This document shows, piece by piece, positions 9,583 through 20,263 of a stretch of 64,000 nucleotides of DNA. Origin of the DNA: Serpula lacrymans var. lacrymans S7.9. Its lineage: Eukaryota > Basidiomycota > Agaricomycetes > Boletales > Serpulaceae. Location of the stretch: contig NW_006763302.1 in assembly GCF_000218685.1 (NCBI RefSeq), forward strand, positions 1,396,375-1,460,374. The letters are read 5' to 3'. Position numbers and translations under genes: made by a program. Below the pieces are notes generated by a model, which saw only the letters and a program-made list of their open reading frames with translations, ran no database searches and had not been told where the DNA came from. Each line of letters begins with the position of its first letter. Position 1 is the first letter of the stretch.

Positions 9583-11563
9583 ATGCCCATCATGAAGCTC
9601 AAGCTCATCTGCTACTTTCCGGTGGAGCCACCGTTTATCACGCAAGTCACCGTCGAGGGCAATGACACAGTCAAATCACTGTTGAGGGAGGTCCACAAGC
9701 AGCTCAAGGAGGAAAGCTATGATGTCCCACTGAGGGACCTTGTGTTGTACAAGGTGCGTCTGCCACCTAGTCTACGATGCCAAATGACTGACCCTGGATA
9801 GGCGGATGTCAAGATAGAGCCCGAGGTGGATCTGACAGACCGTGTCATTCAGTGGCTTCGCATCCAGCCAGAGGCAGCCAAGCTCAGTGTTCTACGTAAC
9901 GTTAAAGACGTGTTCACCGAAGCCCTGCCAAATGGTACTCTTCATATCATTGTTGCCAATGCCGAGAGTGCGTTTTTTCATGTGTTTCCATACCCCTCCC
10001 TAGCCCCCTCACCCCGTTTCAGTCAAGGAGCTACTTGACTTTGTTGACGATCCTCAAGCGCGGTCTCGGATACAGATTAAGAAAAGTACGAGTCCACCCA
10101 CTTGTCACTTGTTCAATCCTCATTATTTTTGCAGAGCTCGGCAAGCAGTTCGCAAAACTATCATCCAGCCCCTCCCCATCTGCAGTTGTAAGGAGCGCTG
10201 ATGCATTGGCAAAGTTCCTCAATGCCGATGGCCATCCTGTGTGCCTCGATCAAGTCCCAGCCGCCATGTTCAGCCCGCCACTTGCGCACCTACAACGGGC
10301 CCTCGCCGAGCTTGGCGACCTCGAGGTGACCGAACATGATGTCAGCCACGCGTCTAGCTTCCTCAGCAGTACAATCATGTCTTATCACAATGAGGACAGT
10401 CGCCGGAACGCCATTCGGCAGCACGTCGACCACTTAATCGGGGAGCCTGGTCAGTGGGAGGAAAGGCTTGACCGGGTGGGGAACATCCAGCCTGATGCGA
10501 GTTGGTGGCAAGGTGAGTTCCCTGTCACAATCCTGAAGCTGAAAAATGCCCCTGGTATTGGCGGAGATCCTTTTGTTCAAAGTCTTGCCGACTACAGCAA
10601 GATTGTGTCGGACCCCCAGGTGCGGCAGCACGCATCCACGTTCGTATCTCCGTTGAAGTGTTCTTTCTAGCTTGCGCACTTTCAAGGATCCTGCAATTTC
10701 CCTGTCTTGCTTCTCGGTCTCTCGGGAAATCGGATCGAGATTGGTGTGGCTGTCTGTGTTGTTCTATCTACGCATCCAGGCTAGTCGCCTTCAATATCAC
10801 CCCCGGATTTCACTTGTCCGAGAACATCATCCATGCGGCTCGAATCTTCAGGTGCCTTTCATCGTGTCGAGCGGCACTGGCAGCGCACTACCGCGCAGTT
10901 CAGGGCAACCACGTAACTATTGCGGCAATCTACCCTGACCCAACCTCAGTCTCTGGCAATGCATTGCCGTGCCTGACCTACCACGGTGTCCTCTTGCGAA
11001 CCGGCGAGCACGTTTCGACCAGCTTGGCAGACCTGGAAGTTGGGACCACCGCGCTGTACCGGGCTACCCTTGGTGACGCTGCTACCCCTGATGGTGCTAC
11101 CGAGGTCGTCGTCAAGTTTGCGAGTCGATACGGTGAAGCAGCCCACCGCCTCTTATCCGATGCCAAACTGGCCCCAAAGCTCCACTGGTGCGAGCCAATC
11201 ATCGGGGGCCTTTTTATGGTCGTCATGGACCATCTCGAAGACGGTGCATCAATCTGGCGACTGCGAAACAGTTCAAGGCCCAAACCTGTTCCCGAAGCTG
11301 TCTTGAGGGATGTTAAAGGGGCACTAAAGCTCTTGCACGAGAATAGGTTTGTGTTCGGAGACCTGCGTGACACGAATGTTGTTTCTTCCAAGGAGCAAGG
11401 GTTTCTCGTTGATTTCGATTGGGCTGGGAAGGAAGGAGAGGACAGATACCCAGCCGCGCTCAATGAAAATAATAAGTGGCATGCCGAGGTTCGTGCGCAC
11501 GCCGTTATGAGCAAGGCGCATGATGATTATCAGTTCGAGCAGTTGGAGGCTCAGCTGAAGTAG
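9583..11563 (+). CDS. Crinkler (CRN)-family protein with kinase-like C-terminal domain
   Basis: CRN proteins have a ubiquitin-like header followed by a variable effector or toxin-like domain; in Agaricomycetes their role is unknown. Exons: 9583-9753, 9802-9967, 10023-10085, 10135-10619, 10671 onward. The first 110 residues (KLICYFP..., LRDLVLYKADVKIEP, LRNVKDVF, GTLHIIV) match the CRN header. A middle block contains LAHFQGSCNFPVLLLG. The C-terminal 180 residues look like a protein kinase: VVVKFA (candidate beta-3 Lys), GDLRDTNVV (catalytic loop) and LVDFDWAG (DFG position reads DFD). Around 10,744-10,784 the frame changes. A 41-nt intron (GTGTGG...GCTAG) restores the frame and gives 578 aa, but it removes residues that look conserved, so a 1-nt deletion is the alternative. 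There is no evident signal peptide. Both flanks are transposons. Confidence 0.75.
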
Positions 11564-11909
11564 TTTGTTATATCCTTTCAAGACCTTTTGTACCATAGCT
11601 CCCAAAATCGCATTACATTTGTCACCCACTCTTTTTCACCGGACTTTCACAGAATGTGCAGTTGGGAGGGATAACATGACTTCTAGTTCTCGCACAGGTT
11701 TGATATTACAAGTGCAATGGAATAGGCTGCTAAAAGCTTGAACGAGCTGTAAGACTTCTCATTTTAATCTGACGTAGTTACTTGCAGATAATCCAAGAGT
11801 ATAGTGATGCATTGAATCATCTTTATATTCTTGTGGTGCACGTGTAGTAGTACCTAACAATAATTAATAGTATTGAGTAGAGAGGATACTGACAATGAAA
11901 AATGGCCAT
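11564..11909 (+). other. Intergenic, convergent 3' regions
   Basis: Nothing coding was recognised between the Crinkler-like gene and the rhomboid relic on the opposite strand. Confidence 0.5.
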
Positions 11910-12242
11910 CTATGCTTCCGACTTTTCTTTTTCTTCCTCCGTAGGATCGTGGATAATCCTCATAAAATCCCACCATTGTGGTCCATACAAATAGTACAAC
12001 ACCCCAAAAGTCGCGCCGCTCAAATGCGCACAATGATCAAACATCATGTACCAGAGCCAGAGATCAGCAAAACAAAATCAAAGCAGTAGCAATACAATCT
12101 CTTACTTCCAACCACGCAATATACCAATAGCATCCAAGGCTATAATAGCACCCACACCTGACTGGATAGGAATTGCAAAGAACGGGAGGAATATGAGGCT
12201 GATACTAGCATCAGGGAATGCCAGTGCGCTGAGTGTGACAGC
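11910..12242 (-). pseudogene. 3' end of a rhomboid-family intramembrane protease gene, truncated by Copia
   Basis: Two minus-strand exons remain. The first (12242-12106) encodes a transmembrane stretch including FPDASISLIFLPFFAIPIQS and ALDAIGILRGWK. The last (about 12043-11910) starts MFDHCAHLSGATFG, which holds the catalytic His motif of rhomboids (FDHxAHLxG), followed by VLYYLYGPQWWDFMR and an acidic tail. The pattern resembles mitochondrial Pcp1/PARL-type or related fungal rhomboids. The catalytic Ser exon is absent, because the Copia 1-type LTR starts exactly at 12243. No AG acceptor is visible before MFDH, although the donor GTAAGAG is intact, so splicing has also decayed or uses an unseen site. 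Confidence 0.75.
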
Positions 12243-12761
12243 TATTAAGAACAAAGCTTGAAGGAAGTGTCTAGCCACTTGCTGAGAGCAATCAGGGACT
12301 GGAACTAGAGTCCAATGTGAGTAACTGGATTATTAGAGAGTATGACAGGTATACAGTACCTAGAGTCCAATGTGAGTAACTAGAGAATAGGAAGCATTGG
12401 ACTCTGCAGTACTGTCCGAAGTTTTGTAAACAAAGGTAAACAAAGCAGCCACAAAGACGAAATAATAGAGAACACAATCAATAGTGAATGATAGAAGAAT
12501 AGATAGAGAAAGGAATGAAAATATATAGGTAGCACAAAGTAACACTCCTCCCTGATGCTGCACCTCCCAAGCATCAGCTCCCCCCTGATCTACCATCATC
12601 TTCCTGAACACTTCTACTTTAGGCTTGGCAAGAGCCTTGGTCAACAAGTCTGCAGGCATTTCAGCAGTGGGAACAAAGGTAGGAGCAATCTTCCCAGAGT
12701 CAACAACATCTCTCAACCAATGCCATCGCAGATCAAGGTGTTTCATCCAACCATGGTGCTA
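12243..12761 (-). mobile_element. Inverted 3' fragment of a Copia 1-family element
   Basis: The reverse complement matches Copia 1 from the RNase H C-terminus (MKHLDLRWHWLRD...VEVFRKMM) through the 3' LTR to its terminal TAATA. The LTR lacks about 18 bases near its start. The rest of the element is missing. Confidence 0.9.
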
Positions 12762-12807
12762 ATAACACTAAGTGAAACTACAATAGATGTTAGTTTAAGG
12801 TGATCTC

Positions 12808-13025
12808 TAATAAATGTAATGTAACATACCTCAGCTGCTGCCCAAGAGGCTATAGAAACGACTGAGGTATTCCTATACTAAACCCCCTACTACTTATAGT
12901 CGGAGGTGCTACTTGCTACAGTATAATGACTCCTAGGAGTATAATTGTGCTCCTAAGAGAACAATGGTTACTCCATGGAGAACAATGGCTGCTTCGGCAG
13001 AGACCGGGTTTATCCAGTTTTGTCA
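12808..13025 (-). repeat. 3' LTR of the Copia 2 remnant
   Basis: On the minus strand it runs TGACAAAACTGG to TTTATTA, 218 bp, directly after the end of the RNase H frame. It matches the solo LTR that forms the outer layer at 2355-8851 and includes CTCCTAGGAG-type palindromes. Confidence 0.8.
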
Positions 13026-15644
13026 CTCCTACTCGAGTGCAACCGTAGTCCCATAGTTTTAGAGAATTTCCAGTGTTTTTCATGAGTGAGGGGTTTAGTG
13101 AGAATGTCTGTAACCATATCTCCTGTAGGAACGTATCTGATTACTGCCTCTTCCTTTGATACTAAGTCATCTTGGATAAAATGATATTTCCGTTGAATGT
13201 GTTTTGTGCGAGCACGGAACTGTGGATCTTGTGTAAGAATGATAGCTGCTGGATTGTCACAGTGTAATGTTGTAGGTCCATTTTGAGCATATCCAATTTC
13301 TTCAAAAAATGTCCAAAGCCATGCAAGGTGTTGACCAGCATTGCTCAATCCAATGTACTCTGACTCTGTGGAGGATAAAGCGACCATGCTTTGTCTTTTG
13401 CTTGTCCAGGAGATTGTTCTTTGGATGGTGATAAAGACAAACCCTGATGTTGATCGAGACGTGTCTGGGTCTCCAGACCAATCTGCATCTGAATATCCAT
13501 AGAAATCCATGTCCATGGAGACATCTGTGCCATCATATTGTACTTCCATGTCCCTGGTTGCTTTCAGATATTGGAGGACACATTTTTCAGCTTCCCAGTG
13601 ATGGCTCCTTGGAGCTGAGCTATGCCTGTTTAGTATTCCAACAATGTAGGCAATGTCTGTGCGGGTTCCGAGCATGGCATACATGAGGGAGCCTACAATT
13701 GAGAGGTATGACACTTGACATCCTTCAATATGCATCTTGTGTTGCATAATATCTTCCCCTGGAGCATTTGCAAGGAGTTTTGATCCATGGGCTATTGGTG
13801 TCCATACTGGTTTGCAGTTTTTCATTCTAGTATGCTCCAGGACTGTGTTAATGTATTGGCATTGCAATAGGGATATTGTTTTGTTTGAACGATCACGTTG
13901 GATTTCTATTCTGAGGATGTATTTTGCTTCTCCAAGGTCCCACATTTTGAATATGGATTTGAGTTTGGCTTTTGTGATATCCATGAATTTTCGGGATGAA
14001 GCTCCTAGGAGGAGGTCATCTACATAGACAACAACAAAGCATATTTGTTTGTTGTCCCAAAATACATAGGGTCATGTTCCTGCATTTAGTCTTGTGAAAC
14101 TGAGCTCCTGGAGCTTGCGGTCAAAGGTTTTGTTCTATGTATAACCAGCTTGTTTTAATCTGTAGATGGATTTTTTCAACCTCCAGCAGTATCCAGGTTG
14201 GATAGGAACACCCCCTGGAGGAAGCATGTACAGTTCTTCTTCAAGTTCTCCATTGAGATAAGCTGTGGATATATCCATTTGATCAAGTTCTAGGTCATAC
14301 TTTGCTGCCAGGGCTAGAATAATTTGGATTGACTCTAAGTTTGCAACCGGAGCAAAAATCTCCTGGTAATCAATCCCCTCCCTTTGAGTAAAACCTTGTG
14401 CAACAATCCAGAGTTTGTATCTCTCAATGTTTCCGTTTTGATCAAACTTGATCCGGAACACAGGTTTTGATGTAATGGGTTTTACTCCCTTTGGAAGTGG
14501 AACAGTGTTATATACTGCATTAGTATTGAGACTTAGGAGTTCCTCCTCCAAGGCAGACTTCCATAATTCTCCATCCGGACGTGATAAGGCTTCTTTTAGT
14601 GTCCTTGGAAGATACTCCAGGGAGTAAACGCATTTGTGTATTTGTTGCCCCACTCACTCCTGAAGGTGTTGAATCACTCCTCGGAGGCGTTGAATAACTC
14701 CTCAGAGGTGTTGTATGCCTTCCAGAAGCTAATCCAATGAACAGGCTGTCTAGCTGTATTCGGACTTTTTCCACATCAGCTGGCTGTATGTTGAGGGGCT
14801 GTCCTCCCACTGACTGTGACTCTACTTTGGGTTTCCGTTCTGAAGATGGCCAGTGTTCAGGTCTTGGTTGTAAAGACTGTTGTGGAGGGTGTCTTAGCTG
14901 ATCAGGTGCTCCCACTGCTCTCGGAACGTCTCCACAGAGGTATTGCCCCACTGCTCTTGGAATACCTTCATGCTAATATGGTTCCATTGCTTGTGGAACA
15001 TCTCCTTGGAAATGTGGTTCCATTTGCCATTCATTTGGATCTCGGATCCGAGGGTCAGGATCATCCTCTTCCAATGTTTTTTGGTCTGGATAGTGAGCAT
15101 TCTCTGGAATGAGTCCCTCCCACTGATCTGTGCTAGTGTTTGTGTTCCAGGGAGCAGTGTCATCCTTTTATACCTTTCCAGATTCATTGAATATAACATG
15201 CCAACTGGAAAACACAGTTTGTTTTTCAGTGTCTAGGAGTTTGTAGGCTTGCTTTCCATGTGTGTAGCCAATCATTATGGCTTTGTGCCCCTTGGAGTAA
15301 AACTTCCCTTGCCTTTTGTCTTTTGGAATCAAGGCATATACTTGGCATCTGAAAGGGCGAAACAAAGTTGGATCAACTCTCCTTTTAAACAGTATTTCAT
15401 ATGGGGTCTTTCCATGGAGTCCTAATGCTGGGCTGCATGCTGTGATATATGCAGCTGTTTGCATGACATCTACCCAAAATGACTTTGGGAGCTTGGAATC
15501 ATGGAGCATAGTGGTTGCTAATATAGCCAATGTCTGATTCATGTGTTCTGCAATGCCATTTTGTTCCGGAGTATCTGCAGCTGTAGTTTCTTGGATGACA
15601 CCATCTCCTCGGAGTTGATTTTTGAATGCATTGCCAGTATATTT
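13010..15644 (-). pseudogene. Copia 2 pol remnant (integrase C-terminus, linker, RT, RNase H)
   Basis: On the minus strand from 15644: integrase end (TPEQNGIAEHMNQTL, LPKSFWVDV, MIGYTHGKQAYKLLD), a repetitive linker, RT (ITSKPVFRIKFDQNG, QGFTQREGIDYQEIFAPVA, QMDISTAYLNG, FVVVYVDDLLL) and RNase H (YSDADWSGDPDTSRSTSG, ALSSTESEYI, RKYHFIQD). The gag, protease and integrase catalytic core are lost at the 15644 junction. Stops interrupt the frame, for example TAG at 14135-14137 where relatives have Trp, and several frameshifts are present in the linker. The RNase H frame runs to within the LTR start. Confidence 0.9.
14897..15022 (-). repeat. Tandem 36-bp (12-residue) repeats in the Copia 2 linker
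   Basis: Three and a half units are visible in translation: WNHISKEMFHKQ, WNHISMKVFQEQ, WGNTSVETFREQ, WEHLIS. They lie between integrase and RT, a region that is normally variable and linker-like in Copia polyproteins. Confidence 0.7.
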
Positions 15645-15649
15645 TTATA

Positions 15650-16005
15650 ACAACTGAGCTGCACTACTGGAAGAAACCAGGCAAACTCAATGTCAATCGC
15701 AAGCAGGTAGTTGAACAGGTCGTATAAAGACTAAATCAAAAGCTAAGGTATGTACATCGTTGAGTGTCTACTTATATATGTAAGAACTCATGTCAGCCAT
15801 GAGGCGCTGACTGATAGACATGAGGATGTAGCATGTAGCTTGGTAAGATGATTTGTAAGTAATCACATGACTTAAAGTCACGTAATGAGATAAGATATAG
15901 ATAAAGGAAAAAACTATGTGATAAGATAAGGAGAGATAAGAGTCTCGACGTCTGAGTTTGAGAGAAAAGGTGAAGTGTCAGGTGTGAGAGAGAGGGATCG
16001 TGACA
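15650..16005 (-). repeat. 3' LTR of Gypsy A (far end uncertain)
   Basis: On the minus strand it begins TGTCACGATCCC right after a purine tract and contains ACATATATAAG as a TATA-like box. The terminal end near 15650 is not defined because no second copy is present to compare. Confidence 0.65.
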
Positions 16006-16018
16006 TTAACCCCCCTTT
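16006..16018 (-). promoter_or_regulatory. Polypurine tract of Gypsy A
   Basis: AAAGGGGGGTTAA precedes the LTR start on the minus strand. Confidence 0.65.
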
Positions 16019-17471
16019 AGGACTTTTGTCCCGAAAGGTTGGTTCCAATTTGCCATTTTCCCAATTGAATATTTTACGATTGTGAGATGGTTCAGTAAAG
16101 TTGTCGAATGTTTTGTAATGAAGTGAGATATTTATTCGGCGTGGAGCGGATGGGAAATGATTGTGGAAATCTTTGACTAATTCTGGCGAGTTTTTGACAT
16201 TTTGCTCAGGCTCCCATGTTCGTTCTTCTTTTCCGTATCCTTTCCAATGTACCAAATATTCTAACTTGTCACGTTTCAATCATGAGTCAAGTATTTTTTC
16301 TACTTCGTATTCTCTTTGTCTGTTTACTTCTGCAGGAGGTGGAGGTTTGGGTTTTTGTTGTCCCAAAAAAGTTGGTTCTTTATAAGGATGTAGGATTTTT
16401 TCATTGAATACCGGGTATACATTTTTCCATCTTCCGGGCAGCTTTAATTTGTAGGCTGCCGGACTGGTTTTTTTTCGACTACAAATGGTCCGTGTTGTTT
16501 GTCATCCAATTTCTTTGATGGCTGATCAGTTGTGATATGTTCAGCTTCTACGTAAACCTTGTCTCCTGGTTCATACTCAAGACTTTCCTTTTTTGTCTTA
16601 TCGTATGATTTCTTCATAATCTCGGCTGCCTTTGCCAGAGATTTCTCTGCTTCTTCTCTCGTTTCTTTCATCCTCTCTACAAATTCTTCCGCACTTTCAC
16701 TCTTTTCTACTATTTTTGGGTGTTGCCCGTTGTTTAAATAAAAAGGACTAAAGCCACTAGCTGAGTGTTCTTTATTATTATAGGAGAACTCTGCTAATGG
16801 TAGCCAGTCTGCCCAATCATCTTGCTTATGGTTAACAAAGATTCTGAGATATTGTTCTATCTCTTGATTGATTCTTTCTGTTTGGCCATTGGTTTGTGGG
16901 TGATAAACAGTGGATGGGTTTCCTTTTATACATAGCATTGTATAGAGATCCTTCATGAAGTTTGAGACGAACTGTACTCCTCGGTCCAATATGATCTTAT
17001 CGGGTAATCCATGGAGTTTGAAAATGTTGTCTCTGAATAATCTTGCTACTCCTTCTGAGTTTAACTCGGCATGAGTAGGCATGATCCTAATCATTTTGGA
17101 GAGTTGATCTACGACCACCATAATAGTATTATACCCTTTGGATTCTGGTAGCGGTCCGATAAGATCCGTTGATATGATTTGCCAGGGGCGGCTTGGGATC
17201 TCATTCGGATGTAACGGTGCTACTTTTTTCTGATGATCTGTTTTTGTGCGTTGACACATTTTGCAACCGGTTATGTATTCTTGGATGTCTTTATCCATGT
17301 ATGGCCACCAATATGATCGGGTAATTTATTCCTTTGTTTTATACCGGCCTGGGTGACCAGCTATTGGGGAATCGTGGTTGTCTCTTATAATTGTTTCTCT
17401 GAGTTTTTGGTCTTTTGGGACATACATACGACCTTTGAAGTAAATGAGTCCTTCATCGGTCCACCAGCCGT
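16006..17471 (-). pseudogene. Gypsy A integrase and chromodomain segment
   Basis: Minus-strand order: WTDEGLIYFKGRMYVP, the integrase zinc motif (HDSPIAGHPG...CKMCQRTKTD), catalytic core with STDLIGPLP, LDRGVQFVSNF and NQEIEQYLR (D, D, E), then a chromodomain (KLEYLVHWKGYGKEERTWEP). Chromodomain presence places Gypsy A in the chromoviruses. The frame is broken near 17,300-17,326, where TAA separates KTKE from ITRSYWWP, and by TGA at 16280-16282 (DS*LKRDKL, probably CGA>TGA). The reading frame then runs through the purine tract into the LTR. Its upstream continuation is displaced to 19298 by the E1 insertion. Confidence 0.9.
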
Positions 17472-19297
17472 TGTCATGCACCAAAATTGATTGGTAGCAT
17501 GGACAGGTGTCAATAACAAAGCGAGTATTCGAAAAGACTCGCCTTTGCGCCACACAGGCACAGTACCACATGGAATAGTAATTAATATTGCCTTTTTCGA
17601 ACTTATGGCTGATCAGCACCACCTCTATTAGGCAATCCAGTCACGCTCACTTTTGCTTTTCCATCCGGTACTTTCCGTGTTTCGGCATTTTGGCAAATTT
17701 TTGCATTGCCACTGGCTACACATTGCATTGCGCCCTCACTTTTGTCGTTTCCCTTACTCCCCTTCCTTTGCCTAGCCCCACCATGGGCCCCTTCCTCTCC
17801 TTTTTATTCTCACCTGATGGTTGTTTCTGGATCCCCATTCTATTCCACTTTTTCATCACCTCCACCCTCCTCCTCCTCATATTATTTGCACCCCCACCAT
17901 TTCTGATGTCACCACTTCCTATCTGCTTCCGTCGCCAATCCGTTGACTACCACGTGCCACTGCTGATATCAGCAAAGCCCCGGCGGCCAGTCCAAATAGG
18001 GCAACAGGTCCATCTTCATGACGTCGATCTGCCATCATATACTATCAAAACATCGGTCGCTCGTCTTGCCTGGTTGGAGCGTGGGTGGGTAGTTTTTGAG
18101 CTAGAGAAGGTTTATCCCCTTGCGTTGCCCATGTTCATTGCTGTCCCATTTACTTGGGTACATTTGTCTTTTGTCCATCGTCTTCGCTACAGCTACACCT
18201 ACCACACGCTGCCTGGGACTCACTTGTTCCAAATTGGAACTACTCCTCCTCTCCCTCCCTCATTTGATCAGGTGGTCCAACACAACCAGCCTATTGGTAA
18301 GGCCATGGAACTGTTGGATTTGGACTAGGTGGTGGACCAGTGGCTTCAGTTTCTTTTTCTTCAGCAGAACATTCATTTACAGTGCAATGATTTTTGATTT
18401 TTGAATCATTTTTATGGACACATATTTTTTTAGAATGCCTGACTGACAATAAAGGAACTGTGTTGATACTGATAGTGTTTTGCCTTGCCCTTTTTTTACT
18501 GCATCTTCCCATGACATCATGATTTTCTTGCTCTCTTTTTGCTATTGGACTTTACTTTATGGCTGTACAAACCTGTGACATTACTCACAGCATTCATTGT
18601 TCTATCCTTTTTTTTTTCCTTTTTTGACAATCTTATCCTGTACTATCTACGCAGGATTTGTCAGCGTACATTCCTTCCTTCATGTTCTTTCTCATTCTTT
18701 TTGCGTAGCTATACTGTGTATAGCCTACCTTTCTTTTCACTATATAAACCCCTGTATTTTACCTTGTAAAAAAACAACAAAGCACTTGATTCCAGACTTC
18801 TTCTCTAATCTTAAGTCCACTTCTTACTGCTACTTGTACTCCAGTGTGGTCACAACACTTCCCACTGCTACCACTGTTAGTTGCTGTCACCGTCACTTCC
18901 CACTTTTGAAGTCATTATAATCCCTTTCGATTAGAGTCCTTTTGAGCACTACAGTCTGTGCATCAGGAGCCTGCTATCACTGGGAACCTCGTCACCTCGT
19001 CACCCTTGTCGTTCTCAAACCTACCTTGTGCTACAATTAGCAAGGTAGTGCTTGTCTATACTCACCACAAAGCCCCCTATCTTTCTATATTCCAACTATC
19101 CCTCCTCCTCAAAACCCACACCCATACATCTCTGGGTTTTACTTTGAAGGATCTTCATACACACCACCCCACAAACAACCAGAGAACCCACTTTTCTAGG
19201 AGGCAAAGCCCATAAACAAGTTCCGTGGAATCTGGGAGGATTGTTTGTTAGTTTGTTTCTGTGTGTGGTTTTCTAACAACGGTTCTCATCATTGACA
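17472..19297 (+). repeat. E1, 1.83-kb solo LTR inserted in Gypsy A
   Basis: Ends are TGTCA and TGACA, as expected for an LTR. A TATATAAA box lies at about 18,740. Nearly the same sequence recurs at 24588-26401 and, more diverged, at 33652-35320. The flanks CCGT and CTGT could be a decayed 4-bp target duplication. It separates the RNase H-side sequence (NCQD) from WTDEGLIYFKG of the Gypsy A integrase. No internal retroelement domains accompany it, so a solo LTR is the best reading, though a non-autonomous element is possible. Confidence 0.7.
17588..18328 (+). CDS. Open reading frame inside LTR E1, function unknown
   Basis: The 246-codon frame is kept open in two E copies (here and 24704-25441), with scattered substitutions and a one-residue length difference. 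The first 100 residues are hydrophobic and Pro/Leu-rich (TSTLLLLILFAPPPF); the rest looks protein-like (HLHDVDLP, LAWLERGWVVFELEKV, VPFTWVHLSFV) and ends FDQVVQHNQ...ELLDLD in this copy. I recognise no family. It lies upstream of the LTR TATA box and could be a captured gene piece, a functional LTR-encoded protein or a chance frame. Confidence 0.3.
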   Translation: MPFSNLWLISTTSIRQSSHAHFCFSIRYFPCFGILANFCIATGYTLHCALTFVVSLTPLPLPSPTMGPFLSFLFSPDGCFWIPILFHFFITSTLLLLILFAPPPFLMSPLPICFRRQSVDYHVPLLISAKPRRPVQIGQQVHLHDVDLPSYTIKTSVARLAWLERGWVVFELEKVYPLALPMFIAVPFTWVHLSFVHRLRYSYTYHTLPGTHLFQIGTTPPLPPSFDQVVQHNQPIGKAMELLDLD

Positions 19298-19845
19298 CTG
19301 TCTTGGCAGTTGTCTACTTTGTCCATGACCTTTTTAATGAGTTCGTCAACATTTTTCATCCTTCTATGAATCCATTTTGTGATCTCTACATTTTTGGCAT
19401 CATTAATTGCTATCTGTTGCCTTTTTTTGTGTGATAGAGTCATATTGATAGAGAATAGTTCTGGTTTCAATAGGGTAACGTCTTTGTTGTCATTTTTTCC
19501 CTCATCATGGTCTGGTCGTCTGGAGAGTAAATCGGCTTTGATATGAGTAGCTCCTGGTTTATGGTGCAACGTGAAATGATAATTGGCCAATTTGCTAACC
19601 CATTTTGCTTGCCATCTATTGAGCTTCTGGGGTTGTTTAAAGTATGTCAGGTTCTGATGATCTGTCCAGATCTCGAACTCTTTTGTAGCATCCATCAAGT
19701 AGTGGCGCCATTCCTCTAAAGCTGTCATAATAGCCAATAGTTCTTTGTCATATATCTCATAGTTTCTTTCGGTTGGGTTTAGAGATTTTGACAAATAAGC
19801 AATTGGTTTCCAGACTCCATTCTATCCTTGAGAGAGTACTGCTCC
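19298..19845 (-). pseudogene. Gypsy A RNase H segment
   Basis: The minus-strand frame continues from the RT half at 28245 across the Gypsy D insertion: VLSQG, then stop TAG at 19822-19824 (likely CAG>TAG), SLNPTERNYEIYDKELLA, FEIWTDHQNLTYF, HHKPGATHIKADLLSRRPD. The stretch after RNase H (MKNVDELIKKVMDKVDNCQD) stops at the E1 insertion. The target duplication GCTCC (19841-19845 and 28245-28249) falls in the codons for the ILGAVLSQ strand of RNase H. Confidence 0.92.
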
Positions 19846-20261
19846 TGTTACGATCTCTATTGGACATTTAAGGATTACTCATTTCTTTTTACTCATTGGT
19901 TATACCATCGGACCGACGACTCATTTCCTTCACGTACACTTCCGTTCCTCTTGCATTCACAGTACCTATTATAGTACTTAGTCCTCAACAGACGGACCTG
20001 CCCTAGATAGGACCTAACTCCTATCACCAATTCCTTTTCATTATAAATACCATGTAACAAGCAGTAGTATTCTCTAATATAATTCTACACAGTTTACGCT
20101 TACAAAGCTAGACTCCTAAGATCAGACTTCTACTCAGAAGAAGACCAACTCTTGTTGGAAAACCTCCACTCAGAACTACGCTCTCAAACTTGTCTTTGGA
20201 TAAGTCTCTTTATAAAACCTCGACAAACCCTCAGACTTTGTTAAGCACTTCGTGCGTAACA
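19846..20261 (+). repeat. 5' LTR of Gypsy D
   Basis: 416 bp, TGTTACG at the start and CGTAACA at the end. A TATA box (TTATAAATA) lies near 20,041. The predicted transcript start, AATATAATTCT, is at 20076-20086. Confidence 0.95.
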
Positions 20262-20263
20262 AA

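Noticed and set aside
10636..10670. A very short intron (about 27-35 nt) in the Crinkler-like gene
   Set aside because: A 51-nt intron starting at CAG|GTGCGG (10620) uses the same acceptor and keeps the conserved LAHFQGSCNFP in frame.
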